From positions 1-38,609 of the forward strand of contig BNVH01000030.1 in NCBI GenBank assembly GCA_025997955.1: DNA of 38,609 nucleotides. The letters are read 5' to 3'. The stretch comes from Synergistales bacterium. Lineage in GTDB: Bacteria > Synergistota > Synergistia > Synergistales > Aminobacteriaceae. Shown one piece after another: positions 25,801-33,981 of the stretch. The position numbers and the translations under genes are program-made. Position 1 is the first letter of the stretch; each line of letters begins with the position of its first letter. Below the pieces are notes generated by a model, which worked only from the letters and a program-made list of their open reading frames with translations, was not told where the DNA came from and searched no databases.

Positions 25801-26993
25801 AGGCGCCTGTAAATTTTCCTTGTCAACGGCTCTAGGAGCTTGAATGACTCGTCTCCCAGCCAGTAACCGTACAATATAAAGAAAAACGCGTCTATGGGGT
25901 TGACCGATTCGCCTGAGAACTCGGCCTCCTTGATGAAATACCTCTCCGCCGGAATGTGCGCGTAAAAAGTATGCAGTAGACTGAACGCTTTATGAGTGAG
26001 ACCGCTATGCACATCGACGGCGCCCTCTATGTATTCCTCCACTTTTTTTGACTCAGCGCCGCTCGCCATCAGCAATATCGGATAAAAGACGCCGCACCAC
26101 GAGAAAAACGCCGTCTTGCGTTTGTGCCTCAGTTTGCGGAGGCTTTTCAGCCCGCTCTCGTATAGGTCAAAAGCCTTTGCCCGCTCGCCCCTAAAAAGGG
26201 CGGCTGTAGCGGCGTAAGCGAGAATCTCAGGATCCCCCTCGAGTCGGCGGGAGCGCTCCACTACCTCCTCGAAGCGTCCCTCTATCATGGCGTATTCCGC
26301 CCAAAGATAAAAACTTTCGTTCTCGTCTTTGTATCCAGACTCGAATATGTTTTTAATTTCCATGAAAGCCGGCGCGTCCGACATGAAGACGAAAAGCAGC
26401 ATGTCAAACAGGTTGACGGCCATATTTGGCGACAGGTTTGAGAGGTAGTCCTTGTCTATCGGGTTGGCCAAAATCTGCACAACGGGATTGGTTTCCTTAT
26501 GTCCGACGTTAGACGCCACAATCGGCAGCGTCATGAGCTTTGCGTAGCGTTTGTCGTCGCCCCTATAGAAAACTTCTCGGGCGACGCGCAAAAATTGTTC
26601 CCTCGAAATATAATAGTATAGGTCGTTCTCGTCTTTTAAGCTCAGGATTTTTTTGGCCGTTTTATTGATTGTGTCAAATTCACCGCGTTCTAAGGACTCC
26701 CGCGTAGCTATTTCTACCAAAAGCGAATGGCATTGCCAAGCGTCCAATCTGCTTGGCCTCGTTCTTTGGACTATGCCTTTTTTAAGCCATTCGTCCAAAA
26801 GCTCGCCCCATTTTTTGAGCGTCCACTTGCCCCAGGGGTATCTTGAACCCACGGCTCGCATGACGTCGGCAATACCGGACACTGGCGTAGGGACATATAT
26901 GACGGACAACACCCGATACGCCGCGCGCTCATCCTCGCTCAAGCTCTGATATATATTAAGAAGTTTTTTTCTTTTGTTTTCGTCAAAAAACAT
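22806..26993 (-). CDS. Large Snf2-family ATPase/helicase with novel N-terminal half
   Basis: The 1395-residue protein carries a Snf2/RapA-type motor in its last 480 residues. Visible motifs are DDMGLGKT (Walker A, about 940), VVLDEAQ (motif II, about 1045), TGTPIENR, VFSQFVGH (motif IV), KAGGVGLNLT (V) and QASDRAHRIGQ (VI). The N-terminal 900 residues are not helicase: about 30-100 look like a winged helix, and 230-330 like TPR-type helices. These proteins remodel DNA-protein complexes with ATP. The ATG at 26993 is listed; a TTG at 27014 would add seven residues and neither has a strong ribosome site. It stands alone on the minus strand, divergent from the transglycosylase operon. Target unknown; no nuclease or methylase is next to it to suggest a defence island. 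Confidence 0.88.
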   Translation of the reverse strand: MFFDENKRKKLLNIYQSLSEDERAAYRVLSVIYVPTPVSGIADVMRAVGSRYPWGKWTLKKWGELLDEWLKKGIVQRTRPSRLDAWQCHSLLVEIATRESLERGEFDTINKTAKKILSLKDENDLYYYISREQFLRVAREVFYRGDDKRYAKLMTLPIVASNVGHKETNPVVQILANPIDKDYLSNLSPNMAVNLFDMLLFVFMSDAPAFMEIKNIFESGYKDENESFYLWAEYAMIEGRFEEVVERSRRLEGDPEILAYAATAALFRGERAKAFDLYESGLKSLRKLRHKRKTAFFSWCGVFYPILLMASGAESKKVEEYIEGAVDVHSGLTHKAFSLLHTFYAHIPAERYFIKEAEFSGESVNPIDAFFFILYGYWLGDESFKLLEPLTRKIYRRLLDLGFTFLAENLRDIRNSVWLGKEDAPPLENSIKNIMRRQSDWERVLAALSEIGRAALKVNTPKGKRFIWEIEWAADKKTGRVSHISVRPMEQTSGANGWSKGKAVALSRVYKKADIESMTEQDHIAVGAVREEHSWGGVVYGVDYTRILPALAGHPYIFRAKDGAHVEIVVDEPRITTASKRDGYVVTMSPFPENDTIPQYVAVEDGPSCLRVTIFRAEHFKMAKLIGEKGAPVPADGKVPLLKTLGDLSTVVSIQSDIDGIETGADIEQVEAEARICVQIQPSDLGLDVEAVVRPLGVGSAPCRPGAGGVNVYGLRGEKRALAKRDLTRERDELAKMISASPALSEGEQISDERWYLPTPDLSLEFLTQIKAMGNDVAPEWPKGETMRVKKQVSLSSLGVSIRSADDWFALSGEIKIDEELVMSLKDVLGLMKNAQGRFLPLGDGQFLALTKEFKRRMDELLSFGDMRGDELRVSPLAAHLLEPLEGETASFTSDAEWKKRLSLINEAAKLNPNLPSTFKGEMREYQFEGYRWMTRLSHWGAGACLADDMGLGKTIQALALILSRASTGDAPSLVVAPTSVCSNWISEAARFTPTLNMKELRYGDREKTLKELTPFDVVVTSYGLLQNEIEQLSAIEWRTVVLDEAQAIKNMGTKRSAAAMKLKGTFRVATTGTPIENRMTELWNIFRFLNPHYLGSLDSFSRRFIIPIERDGDKSAKARLKRILQPFILRRNKEQVLEELPAKTEITLRVEMKEKERAFYEALRRDAVESLSENNEAVADKRFQIFAELMRLRRACCSSVLAMKKSEAAADETLEASMIKEFPSAKLEAFAEILSDLRSGSHKALVFSQFVGHLTLIRNYLDGESIPYQYLDGAVTPREREKRVTAFQNGEGDCFLISLKAGGVGLNLTAADYVIHMDPWWNPAVEQQASDRAHRIGQDRPVTVYRIVAKDTIEEKIVDLHAWKRDLAESLIGDSDTPTRISAEEMLELIKETR

Positions 26994-27113
26994 AGATATA
27001 CTCGCTGATTCCAATCACCAAGCTGAGACTTATGGAAAAAGTCACCATCAAGCGCGCGCGAATAGACAACTAAACACCTCATCTCCTATGACTGGACGTG
27101 ATTTGACGATAGA

Positions 27114-27142
27114 ATTTTATATGAATTATAGAGCATAGTCAA
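27114..27142 (-). promoter_or_regulatory. Probable sigma-70 promoter of the Snf2 gene
   Basis: On the minus strand TTGACT (27137-27142) and TAAAAT (27114-27119) are 17 nt apart, each one base off consensus. The leader to the ATG would be about 115 nt. The 27015-27286 region otherwise holds only AT-rich DNA and, presumably, the promoter of the plus-strand operon, which I could not place. Confidence 0.5.
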
Positions 27143-27301
27143 TCAATTTAAGAACTTAAGAACGCCTGTCGCTCGCATGTGTAATATCCTTATATTTTCT
27201 CAAACGTTCATAAAAGAGGCTAACGATACGCGTGTCGGACGCCATAGATAAAAAATCGGAGTCGTGGTAGTATAACAAAGTGGTGTTTGTACAAAATTGG
27301 T

Positions 27302-27307
27302 AAGGAG
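27302..27307 (+). promoter_or_regulatory. Ribosome binding site deciding the transglycosylase start
   Basis: AAGGAG lies 9 nt before a TTG at 27317. A start there gives a clean signal peptide beginning MNRLK, whereas the earlier in-frame TTG at 27287 would place this site inside the coding region. Confidence 0.75.
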
Positions 27308-27316
27308 ATTATAGTT

Positions 27317-29347
27317 TTGAATAGATTAAAAACCGCTGTTTTTTTGCTTTTAATAGCCATACTCTCAGCGAATGGAGCGGAGGGCGCGGATTTTGCTCTT
27401 CTCGCGTTATTTCAAAAACGCGACTGGGCAGTTTTTAGCGCGGCTTATAACGCGTTGAAATCCCCCTCGCCGCAGGAACATTCCCTTATGGCCAACGCTC
27501 TGAGGTACCAGAACAAATGGAATGAAGCGTCGGCCATTTTGGAGAAACACGCGCGGAATTTTCCGGCTGAGCTTCGGCCGTACGCGGATATGACGTTGAT
27601 TTTGGGGTACGAGAAGTTTGGAAAATACGACGCCGCCTTGAAGCTGTCCGTTCAACTCGAGAAAAACGCGCCCTCGGATTTGCGCTACACCTTGGCCTAC
27701 GCCCAATATCGTATTATGGAGACGGGCAAAGTCGATGGGCTTGAAAGACCACTGAAAAAAATGCTTGCCGCGGCCGAAACAAAAACTCAAAAAATCGCGG
27801 CCCTCAGCCGGCTCGTGAAACTTCCCGGAAACAGAAGCGCCGACGCGCTAGCGCTCTTGGAGCTGACGCCGTCGGACAAAGCGGCTTACAATATTCTAAG
27901 CGCTGACCCAAAACCTCGGAGCGCCGCCGTTTCTCTGTCTATGGGGGAACACGCCTATCTCAGGGGCGACAACAAGGCAGCCATTGAGCTTTTGAGCGCC
28001 GTTCCGCAGAACGCGCCTGGGTATCGCAAGGCTTTATATTACCGCGCCTACTCTCTTTATAGGCTTAAACGATATTCTGACGCCTTGAACTTGTGGGGTA
28101 GATTGGCCATCTCCGGCAACTCATGGGCAGAGAGCGCGACGCGGCGCATAGCCACGCTTGCTGGGACGTCCAAAAAACCGGGGCCCCTCAAAAAAGACGC
28201 CGCCGCCGTGTTGGCGCGCATAGTAAAGGAGCGCAAAGGCAAGGTTCAAGCCCGCGCTATGTACGCGCTGTCCGACCTGCTTGAAGGATCTGAAAAAAAA
28301 GCCATTGAGGACGGGCTTATACAGGCTTATCCCGAATCTATCAACACAGTGAAGACGCTTTGGCGGAGGGGTTGGGACGCTTGGAACAAGCAGAACGCCG
28401 AAGAGGCGCTTCGCTGGTGGCGTCGCGTCTACTCCCCGTCTCTTGACTCTACATGGAAAGCTAGAGTTCTCTACTGGATAGGCTCGGCGGAGCTATCTCT
28501 TGGTCATAAAGCCGAATCGGACAAGACCTACTCGCGCCTCGCCCGAAATCACCCGCTTTCTATCTATACATTTTTAGCCCGTCCCGGCGCGCTCAAACTT
28601 TTGGAGGGAGATCCGCCCGAGCTCGCGTTTACCGGAAAATCCGCAAAGCTCACGCCGCTCGAAACCAAAGCTCTTACGCTTGAGCAGTGGGGCTTTATTC
28701 ATTTCGCCAAGTCGCTGTTAGAGCGCTCCAATTCCACAGCTCGGGAACTCTATCACTCCATATCGCTCTCCGAGTGGCTTGGCGACGACGACGCCTTTTT
28801 TAACGAGGCTTATGCCGGCGCGCGTCTCTTGACAAGGCATTTCACGTCCGGGACGGTGGTGTACCGCAAGGGTTTGGAGCGGCTTTATCCGCGCCCGTTC
28901 AAAAAACAAGTGGAGGCTTTTTGTAAAAAGTACGGCGTGGAGTCCAATTTTATGTGGTCTATAATGAAGCAGGAGAGCGCTTTCAAGCCCTCCGCTTTGA
29001 GCCATGCCGGGGCGTCAGGCCTTATGCAGCTCATGCCCGGCACGGCAAGGGGCGAAGCGAAGCGCGCCGGCCTTGAAAAATACGATGTTTTCAATGTCAC
29101 GGATAATATCACGCTTGGCGCGTCGCACCTCTCTTGGCTTGGGAAGCAGTTCGCGCGTAAAGACTGGATAATGGCCGCGTACAACGCCGGAGGCGGCAAC
29201 GCCCGCAAATGGCTTGCTGACGGCAAGGACGGCCTTGCCCCCGACTACTGGATAGAGGAAGTCCGTTTTGACGAGACATGCGACTACGTCCAGAAAGTCT
29301 CGGGCAATCTCGAAGTCTACCGATTGCTGTACGACAACAAGAAATAA
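27317..29347 (+). CDS. Soluble lytic murein transglycosylase (Slt70-like)
   Basis: The 676-residue enzyme cleaves peptidoglycan glycan strands in the periplasm with formation of anhydro-muropeptides. It has a signal peptide (about 1-24), a long alpha-superhelical region of TPR-like pairs (about 30-500), and the C-terminal goose-lysozyme-like SLT domain. In that domain MKQESAF carries the catalytic Glu553, followed by GASGLMQLMPGTA and AAYNAGGGNARKWL. Length and order match Slt70. The chosen TTG start is supported by AAGGAG. It is the first gene of a nine-gene plus-strand run; the FkbH-like gene follows 17 nt later. Confidence 0.94.
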   Translation: MNRLKTAVFLLLIAILSANGAEGADFALLALFQKRDWAVFSAAYNALKSPSPQEHSLMANALRYQNKWNEASAILEKHARNFPAELRPYADMTLILGYEKFGKYDAALKLSVQLEKNAPSDLRYTLAYAQYRIMETGKVDGLERPLKKMLAAAETKTQKIAALSRLVKLPGNRSADALALLELTPSDKAAYNILSADPKPRSAAVSLSMGEHAYLRGDNKAAIELLSAVPQNAPGYRKALYYRAYSLYRLKRYSDALNLWGRLAISGNSWAESATRRIATLAGTSKKPGPLKKDAAAVLARIVKERKGKVQARAMYALSDLLEGSEKKAIEDGLIQAYPESINTVKTLWRRGWDAWNKQNAEEALRWWRRVYSPSLDSTWKARVLYWIGSAELSLGHKAESDKTYSRLARNHPLSIYTFLARPGALKLLEGDPPELAFTGKSAKLTPLETKALTLEQWGFIHFAKSLLERSNSTARELYHSISLSEWLGDDDAFFNEAYAGARLLTRHFTSGTVVYRKGLERLYPRPFKKQVEAFCKKYGVESNFMWSIMKQESAFKPSALSHAGASGLMQLMPGTARGEAKRAGLEKYDVFNVTDNITLGASHLSWLGKQFARKDWIMAAYNAGGGNARKWLADGKDGLAPDYWIEEVRFDETCDYVQKVSGNLEVYRLLYDNKK

Positions 29348-29364
29348 GAAGGGTATAAATAGCT

Positions 29365-31155
29365 ATGCCGCACGATTTGCTCAAAATTCCTTTTGACCCC
29401 AACATTATACTGACGAAACGAAAATCTATAAAAAGACAACTCCTCGAAAACCAGAGCGCTTCCTCGTTTTTGGAGAAACGCGTAGCTATACTCGGCGGCT
29501 CCACGACGCGCGATATAATGGAAGTTTTGGAGCTTTTTTTATTGAATTACGGCATAAAGCCCACGTTTTACGAGAGCGAGTACGGGCAATATTGGCAGGA
29601 CGTCATGTTCGACTCGCCGTCTCTTTTATCGTTCGCGCCAGACTTGGCCTTTGTCCATACGTCAAACCGCAACATCGAGAGATACCCAGAGCCAGACGAC
29701 GAGGCGAGCAAAATAGACGAACTTTTGGACATGGAAACCCAAAAGTTTCAGAAGTTCTGGGACAAGCTGCACGTTGCTTACGGTTGCGCGGTGATACAAA
29801 ATAACTTCGAGTATCCGTTTTACAGACTGATGGGCAACAAGGACGCAAGCGATGTTCACGGGCGGGTGAACTTCATAACGAGGCTCAACATGAAGTTTTA
29901 TGAGTACGCCCAAACCCACGGCAACTTTTACATAAACGACATCAACTACATATCGTCAAGTTACGGCCTTGAAGCGTGGGCTGATCCTTTTTATTGGTAT
30001 ATGTACAAGTACTCTCTTTGCCTTCCGGCCATTCCGCTTTTGGCGCACAATATATCAAATATAACTAAATCTATATACGGCTTGAACAAAAAAGTGTTGG
30101 CGCTTGACCTCGACAACACGCTCTGGGGCGGCGTCGTAGGCGACGACGGAGTGAACGGCATAGCGGTCGGACAGGAGACTTCGGAGGGACAGGCTTACAG
30201 AGAATTTCAAGAATACATAAAACATAACGCGAGATTGGGCGTTCTCCTGACCGTAAACTCCAAAAATGACCGAGTGAACGCCATAGCCGGGCTGAATCAC
30301 CCCGACGGGGCTTTGAGGCCGGAGGATTTCGCGCTCATAAAGGCCAACTGGGAACCCAAGAGCCTAAACATTGTGGAGACAGCCAAAGAGCTTTCGCTTC
30401 TTCCCGATAGTTTCGTCTTCGCGGACGACAACCCCGCGGAGCGCGCCATAGTCGAGGAGCAAGTGCCGGGCGTGGCCGTACCCGTTATGGACAGGCCGGA
30501 GCGTTATATACAGACATTGGACAAGTTCGGTTTCTTCGAGGTCACGAACCTCTCGAAGGACGACCTCAAACGGGGCGCCATGTACAAAGAGAACGAGGCG
30601 CGAGGCGCGCTGATGGCGAGCTTTGAAAACTACAGAGACTACCTCCTGTCCCTTGAAATGAAGGCGACCATCCGCGCCTTCGAGCCCGTCTATATGTCTC
30701 GGATAGCGCAACTCACCAACAAGAGCAACCAGTTCAACCTCACCACAAAGAGATATACTCAAAGCGAGATAGAGGCGGTGAGCGGAGACGATAAATTTGT
30801 CACGCTCTACGGCAAATTGGAGGACAAGTTCGGTGACAACGGCGTGGTCAGCGTTGTTATAGGACGAATTGACGGCTCCTTGCTGCACGTCGAGCTTTGG
30901 CTTATGAGCTGCCGCGTCCTGAAGCGCGACATGGAGTACGCCATGATGGACGAACTCGTCAAGCGTTGCGGCTCCTTGGGTATAACGAAGATTCTTGGCT
31001 ATTATTACCGAACCGCGAAAAACGCAATGGTGGAAGACTTTTATGATAAAATGAAATTTACTAAACAATCCGAAGACAGCGGCGGAGACTCCGCGTGGGT
31101 TCTTGAGATTGATAGCTATAAAGCCAAAAATACCGTTATTGATGTTGGTGATTAG
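29365..31155 (+). CDS. FkbH-like HAD-IIIC family protein
   Basis: The 596-residue protein has the full-length FkbH layout. The N-terminal SGNH-like domain (about 35-230) has GGSTTRDI. The HAD phosphatase core (about 240-400) has the DLDNT motif with Asp248 and Asp250, then NSKND and FADDNPAER. A GNAT-like C-terminal domain (about 430-590) has LTNKSNQFNLTTKRY. Known FkbH enzymes take 1,3-bisphosphoglycerate, dephosphorylate it and load the glyceryl unit on an acyl carrier protein. The next gene is such a carrier, so a glyceryl-ACP product is a reasonable inference. Acyl specificity is not proven by sequence. No polyketide synthase is in the window. Confidence 0.92.
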   Translation: MPHDLLKIPFDPNIILTKRKSIKRQLLENQSASSFLEKRVAILGGSTTRDIMEVLELFLLNYGIKPTFYESEYGQYWQDVMFDSPSLLSFAPDLAFVHTSNRNIERYPEPDDEASKIDELLDMETQKFQKFWDKLHVAYGCAVIQNNFEYPFYRLMGNKDASDVHGRVNFITRLNMKFYEYAQTHGNFYINDINYISSSYGLEAWADPFYWYMYKYSLCLPAIPLLAHNISNITKSIYGLNKKVLALDLDNTLWGGVVGDDGVNGIAVGQETSEGQAYREFQEYIKHNARLGVLLTVNSKNDRVNAIAGLNHPDGALRPEDFALIKANWEPKSLNIVETAKELSLLPDSFVFADDNPAERAIVEEQVPGVAVPVMDRPERYIQTLDKFGFFEVTNLSKDDLKRGAMYKENEARGALMASFENYRDYLLSLEMKATIRAFEPVYMSRIAQLTNKSNQFNLTTKRYTQSEIEAVSGDDKFVTLYGKLEDKFGDNGVVSVVIGRIDGSLLHVELWLMSCRVLKRDMEYAMMDELVKRCGSLGITKILGYYYRTAKNAMVEDFYDKMKFTKQSEDSGGDSAWVLEIDSYKAKNTVIDVGD

Positions 31156-31183
31156 AGTTAAATCATACTCGGAGGATAGGCAA

Positions 31184-31435
31184 ATGACCAGACAGGAGAT
31201 TTTTGAACGGCTTAATGAAGTGTTTCGCGACGTCTTTGACGATGAAGATATTAGCGTAGACGAAACAACGACGGCCAGCGACATTGAGGGGTGGGACAGC
31301 TTCGCTCACGTCAACTTGATATTGTCCGTGGAGAGGCGCTTCAATATGAAATTCACTATGGTGGAAGTGACGGATATGAAGAACGTCGGCGCTATGGCTG
31401 ATATTTTGTCCGTTCGCGCCGCGGCTGACAAATAA
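31184..31435 (+). CDS. Acyl carrier protein of the FkbH cassette
   Basis: The 83-residue acidic protein is a discrete carrier: GWDSFAHVNLI contains Ser39, the 4'-phosphopantetheine attachment site, within a four-helix carrier fold. The ATG at 31184 with GGAGG 8 nt upstream is the clear start; an upstream ATG at 31103 lies inside the FkbH gene. It is not the fatty-acid acpP type, since the motif is GWDSF rather than DSLD and no fab genes are near. It should carry the unit loaded by the FkbH-like enzyme. Confidence 0.93.
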   Translation: MTRQEIFERLNEVFRDVFDDEDISVDETTTASDIEGWDSFAHVNLILSVERRFNMKFTMVEVTDMKNVGAMADILSVRAAADK

Positions 31436-31451
31436 TAGCGGGTATACGGAT

Positions 31452-31859
31452 ATTAACGTTCATCACGTCGGATATTTTGTAAAAGACATAGAACGGGCCG
31501 CGGATTTCTTCGCGCTTCTCGGCTTTGCCGCTGACGGCTCTGTCGTCAGGGATACCGCGCGCGGCGTGGACATAATGTTTATGTCAAACGGCCCGTTTCG
31601 CGCGGAGCTCATATCTCCCATAGACAGCTCCTCGCCCATGTATGAGCTTTACAAAAAACATAAAAATATGCCTTATCACATATGCTACGAGTGCGAGGAT
31701 ATAGAACGCACGGTTAAAGAAATGACGGAAACGGCGGGGGAGTGTATGACAGTCCAAGCGCCTGACATAGCGCCGGCGGTGTCGGAGCCCGGCAAAGATC
31801 GAAGGGTGGCTTTTTTGATGCACCGGCATGTGGGTTTATTGGAACTTTTAGAAGTTTAG
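31452..31859 (+). CDS. VOC/glyoxalase-fold protein, methylmalonyl-CoA epimerase-like, non-canonical start
   Basis: The reading frame gives a 135-residue VOC-fold protein: VHHVGYFVKDIERAADFF, later YHICYECEDIERTVKEM, and the ending GLLELLEV. The His of the first block, His of the second and Glu of the last are where epimerase-type VOC proteins bind metal. The first block lies upstream of the first ATG (31566), and no ATG, GTG or TTG exists in frame between the ACP stop and it. ATT at 31452, with a weak GCGGG 8 nt upstream, gives exactly the usual family start. CTG at 31425 is an alternative. A start at 31566 would remove the first metal ligand and half a module. It may be an epimerase, or act on the ACP-bound unit; function is inferred. 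Confidence 0.75.
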   Translation: MNVHHVGYFVKDIERAADFFALLGFAADGSVVRDTARGVDIMFMSNGPFRAELISPIDSSSPMYELYKKHKNMPYHICYECEDIERTVKEMTETAGECMTVQAPDIAPAVSEPGKDRRVAFLMHRHVGLLELLEV

Positions 31860-31888
31860 CTGCAAAAATCGCATCGGGAGGTGGCTTC

Positions 31889-33973
31889 ATGTCTAAGAAA
31901 CAACAAGTGACGGCTTCGATTAAAGCCCCGCGTCACGTTGATAATTCTAACAGCGCAGATCAAGTCAAAACGGCTGAGCGCAAAGCGGCGCAAGAAGAAA
32001 GCGCGTTATCATCCTCTTGCGCGGCTGCTTTGGCTCCCGCCGCTGTTTCGGGCTCCCCTCTCGTGTGCTACGACGCCTCCATACTCACCGAGTTCGATAT
32101 TTTTCTATTCAAGCAGGGCACTCACTACACGCTCTACGAAAAATTGGGCGCGCATAAAATTGAACATAACGGCGTGGAAGGCGTCTTTTTCGCCGTTTGG
32201 GCGCCTAACGCGCAAAACGTCAGCGTAGTGGGCGATTTCAACGATTGGAACTCCAACTCTCACCCGCTCAATATCCGCTGGGACGGAAGCGGCATATGGG
32301 AGGGTTTCATCCCCGGCCTCAAAAAATGGGGGCTCTATAAATTCCATATCCAAAACAGCCACGGAGAGCATAAAGATAAGATGGATCCGTTTGCCCGCTC
32401 CTTCGAGCAGCCGCCGCGCACTTCGTCCATTCTCCATTGGCCGGAGTACGTCTGGAGCGACTCCGATTGGATGGCGACGCGCAAAAAGCGCACCGCGTTA
32501 TCCGCCCCTTGGACTGTTTACGAGGTGCACCTCGGTTCTTGGCGGCATCGCTGGGATAATGGGCTTTCTCTTTCCTATAGAGAACTGAGCGATGACCTGC
32601 CCCGGTATTGCGCTGAGATGGGTTTCACCGCCGTCGAGTTTTTGCCGGTGATGGAGCATCCGTTCTATGGTTCTTGGGGATACCAGACTTTGGGGTATTT
32701 CGCGCCGTCGAGCCGCTACGGAACGCCCGAGGATTTTATGTATTTGGTGGATAAACTTCATCAGGCTGGAGTAGCGGTGATACTCGACTGGGTGCCGAGC
32801 CATTTTCCGACGGACGACTACGGCCTCGCCCGCTATGACGGCACGGCTCTCTACGAGCATCAGGACCCGCGAAAGGGCTTTCACCCCGACTGGGGCAGCT
32901 ATATATTCAACTACAGCCGAAACGAGGTCCGCAGTTATCTCGTATCGAGCGCAATCTATTGGCTTGACCAATATCACATAGACGGCCTCCGCATAGACGC
33001 CGTCGCGTCGATGCTATATTTGGATTACTCGCGTAAACGCGGAGAGTGGGAACCGAACGTGCACGGCGGACGTGAAAACTTGGAGGCCATAGCTTTTTTG
33101 CAGGATATGAATAAAGAGATTTACGGACGCTTCCCGGACGTGCAGACCATAGCGGAGGAGTCCACGGACTGGCCTATGGTGTCGCGCCCCGTTTTCTTGG
33201 GCGGCTTGGGTTTTGGCATGAAATGGAATATGGGCTGGATGCATGACATGCTTGCCTACGCTTCGCACGAGCCCGTTCACCGCAGTTTTCACCACCATCA
33301 GCTCACGTTCAGCATTTGGTACGCCTTCAGCGAAAATTTCATGTTGCCTATTTCTCATGACGAAGTGGTCCACGGCAAGGGTTCGCTTGTAAACAAGATG
33401 CCGGGCGACTGGTGGCAGCGCCGAGCGAACCTCAGACTGCTTTTGGGCTACATGTGGATGCACCCGGGTAAAAAACTGCTCTTTATGGGATGCGAGTTTG
33501 GTCAGGGGCTTGAGTGGAACCATAACGCGGCGCTTGAGTGGCATCTTTTGGATAGGCCTGAATTCAGGGGTATTCAACAGTGGGTCAAAGACCTGAACTC
33601 CGCGCTCGTCCACAATCCGCCGCTTTACGAGCGTGATTTCGCTCAGGGCGGCTTTCAGTGGATTGATTGCTCGGATTGGCATAAAAGCGTCGTGGCTTTT
33701 TTGCGCAAGGGAAAACGCGACGGCGAGTTTGTATTGGTTGTGGCCAACTTCACGCCGGTTCCGCGAGACTGCTATCGCATAGGCGTTCCGGTGGGCGGCT
33801 TTTGGGCGGAGATACTGAACAGCGACGCGGAGAGCTACGGAGGCAGCGGCATGGGCAACGCCGGAGGCATGGACGCGGACGCCTATGCGTCGCACGGGCA
33901 TGGCTACTCCCTTCCCCTAACTCTGCCGCCGCTGGGCATTATCGTTTTCAAGAATATAAATAGAGAGGTCTGA
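31889..33973 (+). CDS. glgB: 1,4-alpha-glucan branching enzyme GlgB
   Basis: The 694-residue GH13 enzyme moves alpha-1,4 chains to alpha-1,6 links in glycogen. It has a CBM48-like domain (about 100-200; FAVWAPNAQNVSVVGDFNDWN) and a catalytic barrel with GLRIDAVASMLY (nucleophile Asp370), IAEESTDWP (acid/base Glu423) and ISHDEVVHGKGSL. A C-terminal all-beta domain follows. The first 65 residues are an extra low-complexity Ala/Ser/Lys stretch (KQQVTASIKAPRH..., SSSCAAALAPAAVSG) absent from most homologues. GGAGGT lies 7 nt before the ATG. No glgA or glgC is in the window; the GH57 gene follows after 8 nt. Confidence 0.96.
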   Translation: MSKKQQVTASIKAPRHVDNSNSADQVKTAERKAAQEESALSSSCAAALAPAAVSGSPLVCYDASILTEFDIFLFKQGTHYTLYEKLGAHKIEHNGVEGVFFAVWAPNAQNVSVVGDFNDWNSNSHPLNIRWDGSGIWEGFIPGLKKWGLYKFHIQNSHGEHKDKMDPFARSFEQPPRTSSILHWPEYVWSDSDWMATRKKRTALSAPWTVYEVHLGSWRHRWDNGLSLSYRELSDDLPRYCAEMGFTAVEFLPVMEHPFYGSWGYQTLGYFAPSSRYGTPEDFMYLVDKLHQAGVAVILDWVPSHFPTDDYGLARYDGTALYEHQDPRKGFHPDWGSYIFNYSRNEVRSYLVSSAIYWLDQYHIDGLRIDAVASMLYLDYSRKRGEWEPNVHGGRENLEAIAFLQDMNKEIYGRFPDVQTIAEESTDWPMVSRPVFLGGLGFGMKWNMGWMHDMLAYASHEPVHRSFHHHQLTFSIWYAFSENFMLPISHDEVVHGKGSLVNKMPGDWWQRRANLRLLLGYMWMHPGKKLLFMGCEFGQGLEWNHNAALEWHLLDRPEFRGIQQWVKDLNSALVHNPPLYERDFAQGGFQWIDCSDWHKSVVAFLRKGKRDGEFVLVVANFTPVPRDCYRIGVPVGGFWAEILNSDAESYGGSGMGNAGGMDADAYASHGHGYSLPLTLPPLGIIVFKNINREV

Positions 33974-33981
33974 GTGGATAA

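Noticed and set aside
22806..26993. Defence island around the Snf2 gene
   Set aside because: Neighbours are a surface peptidase and a lytic transglycosylase; no nuclease, methylase or mobile-element signature is adjacent.
27015..27286. tRNA or small RNA in the Snf2/transglycosylase gap
   Set aside because: No cloverleaf, strong hairpin or T-run; only AT-rich promoter-like DNA.
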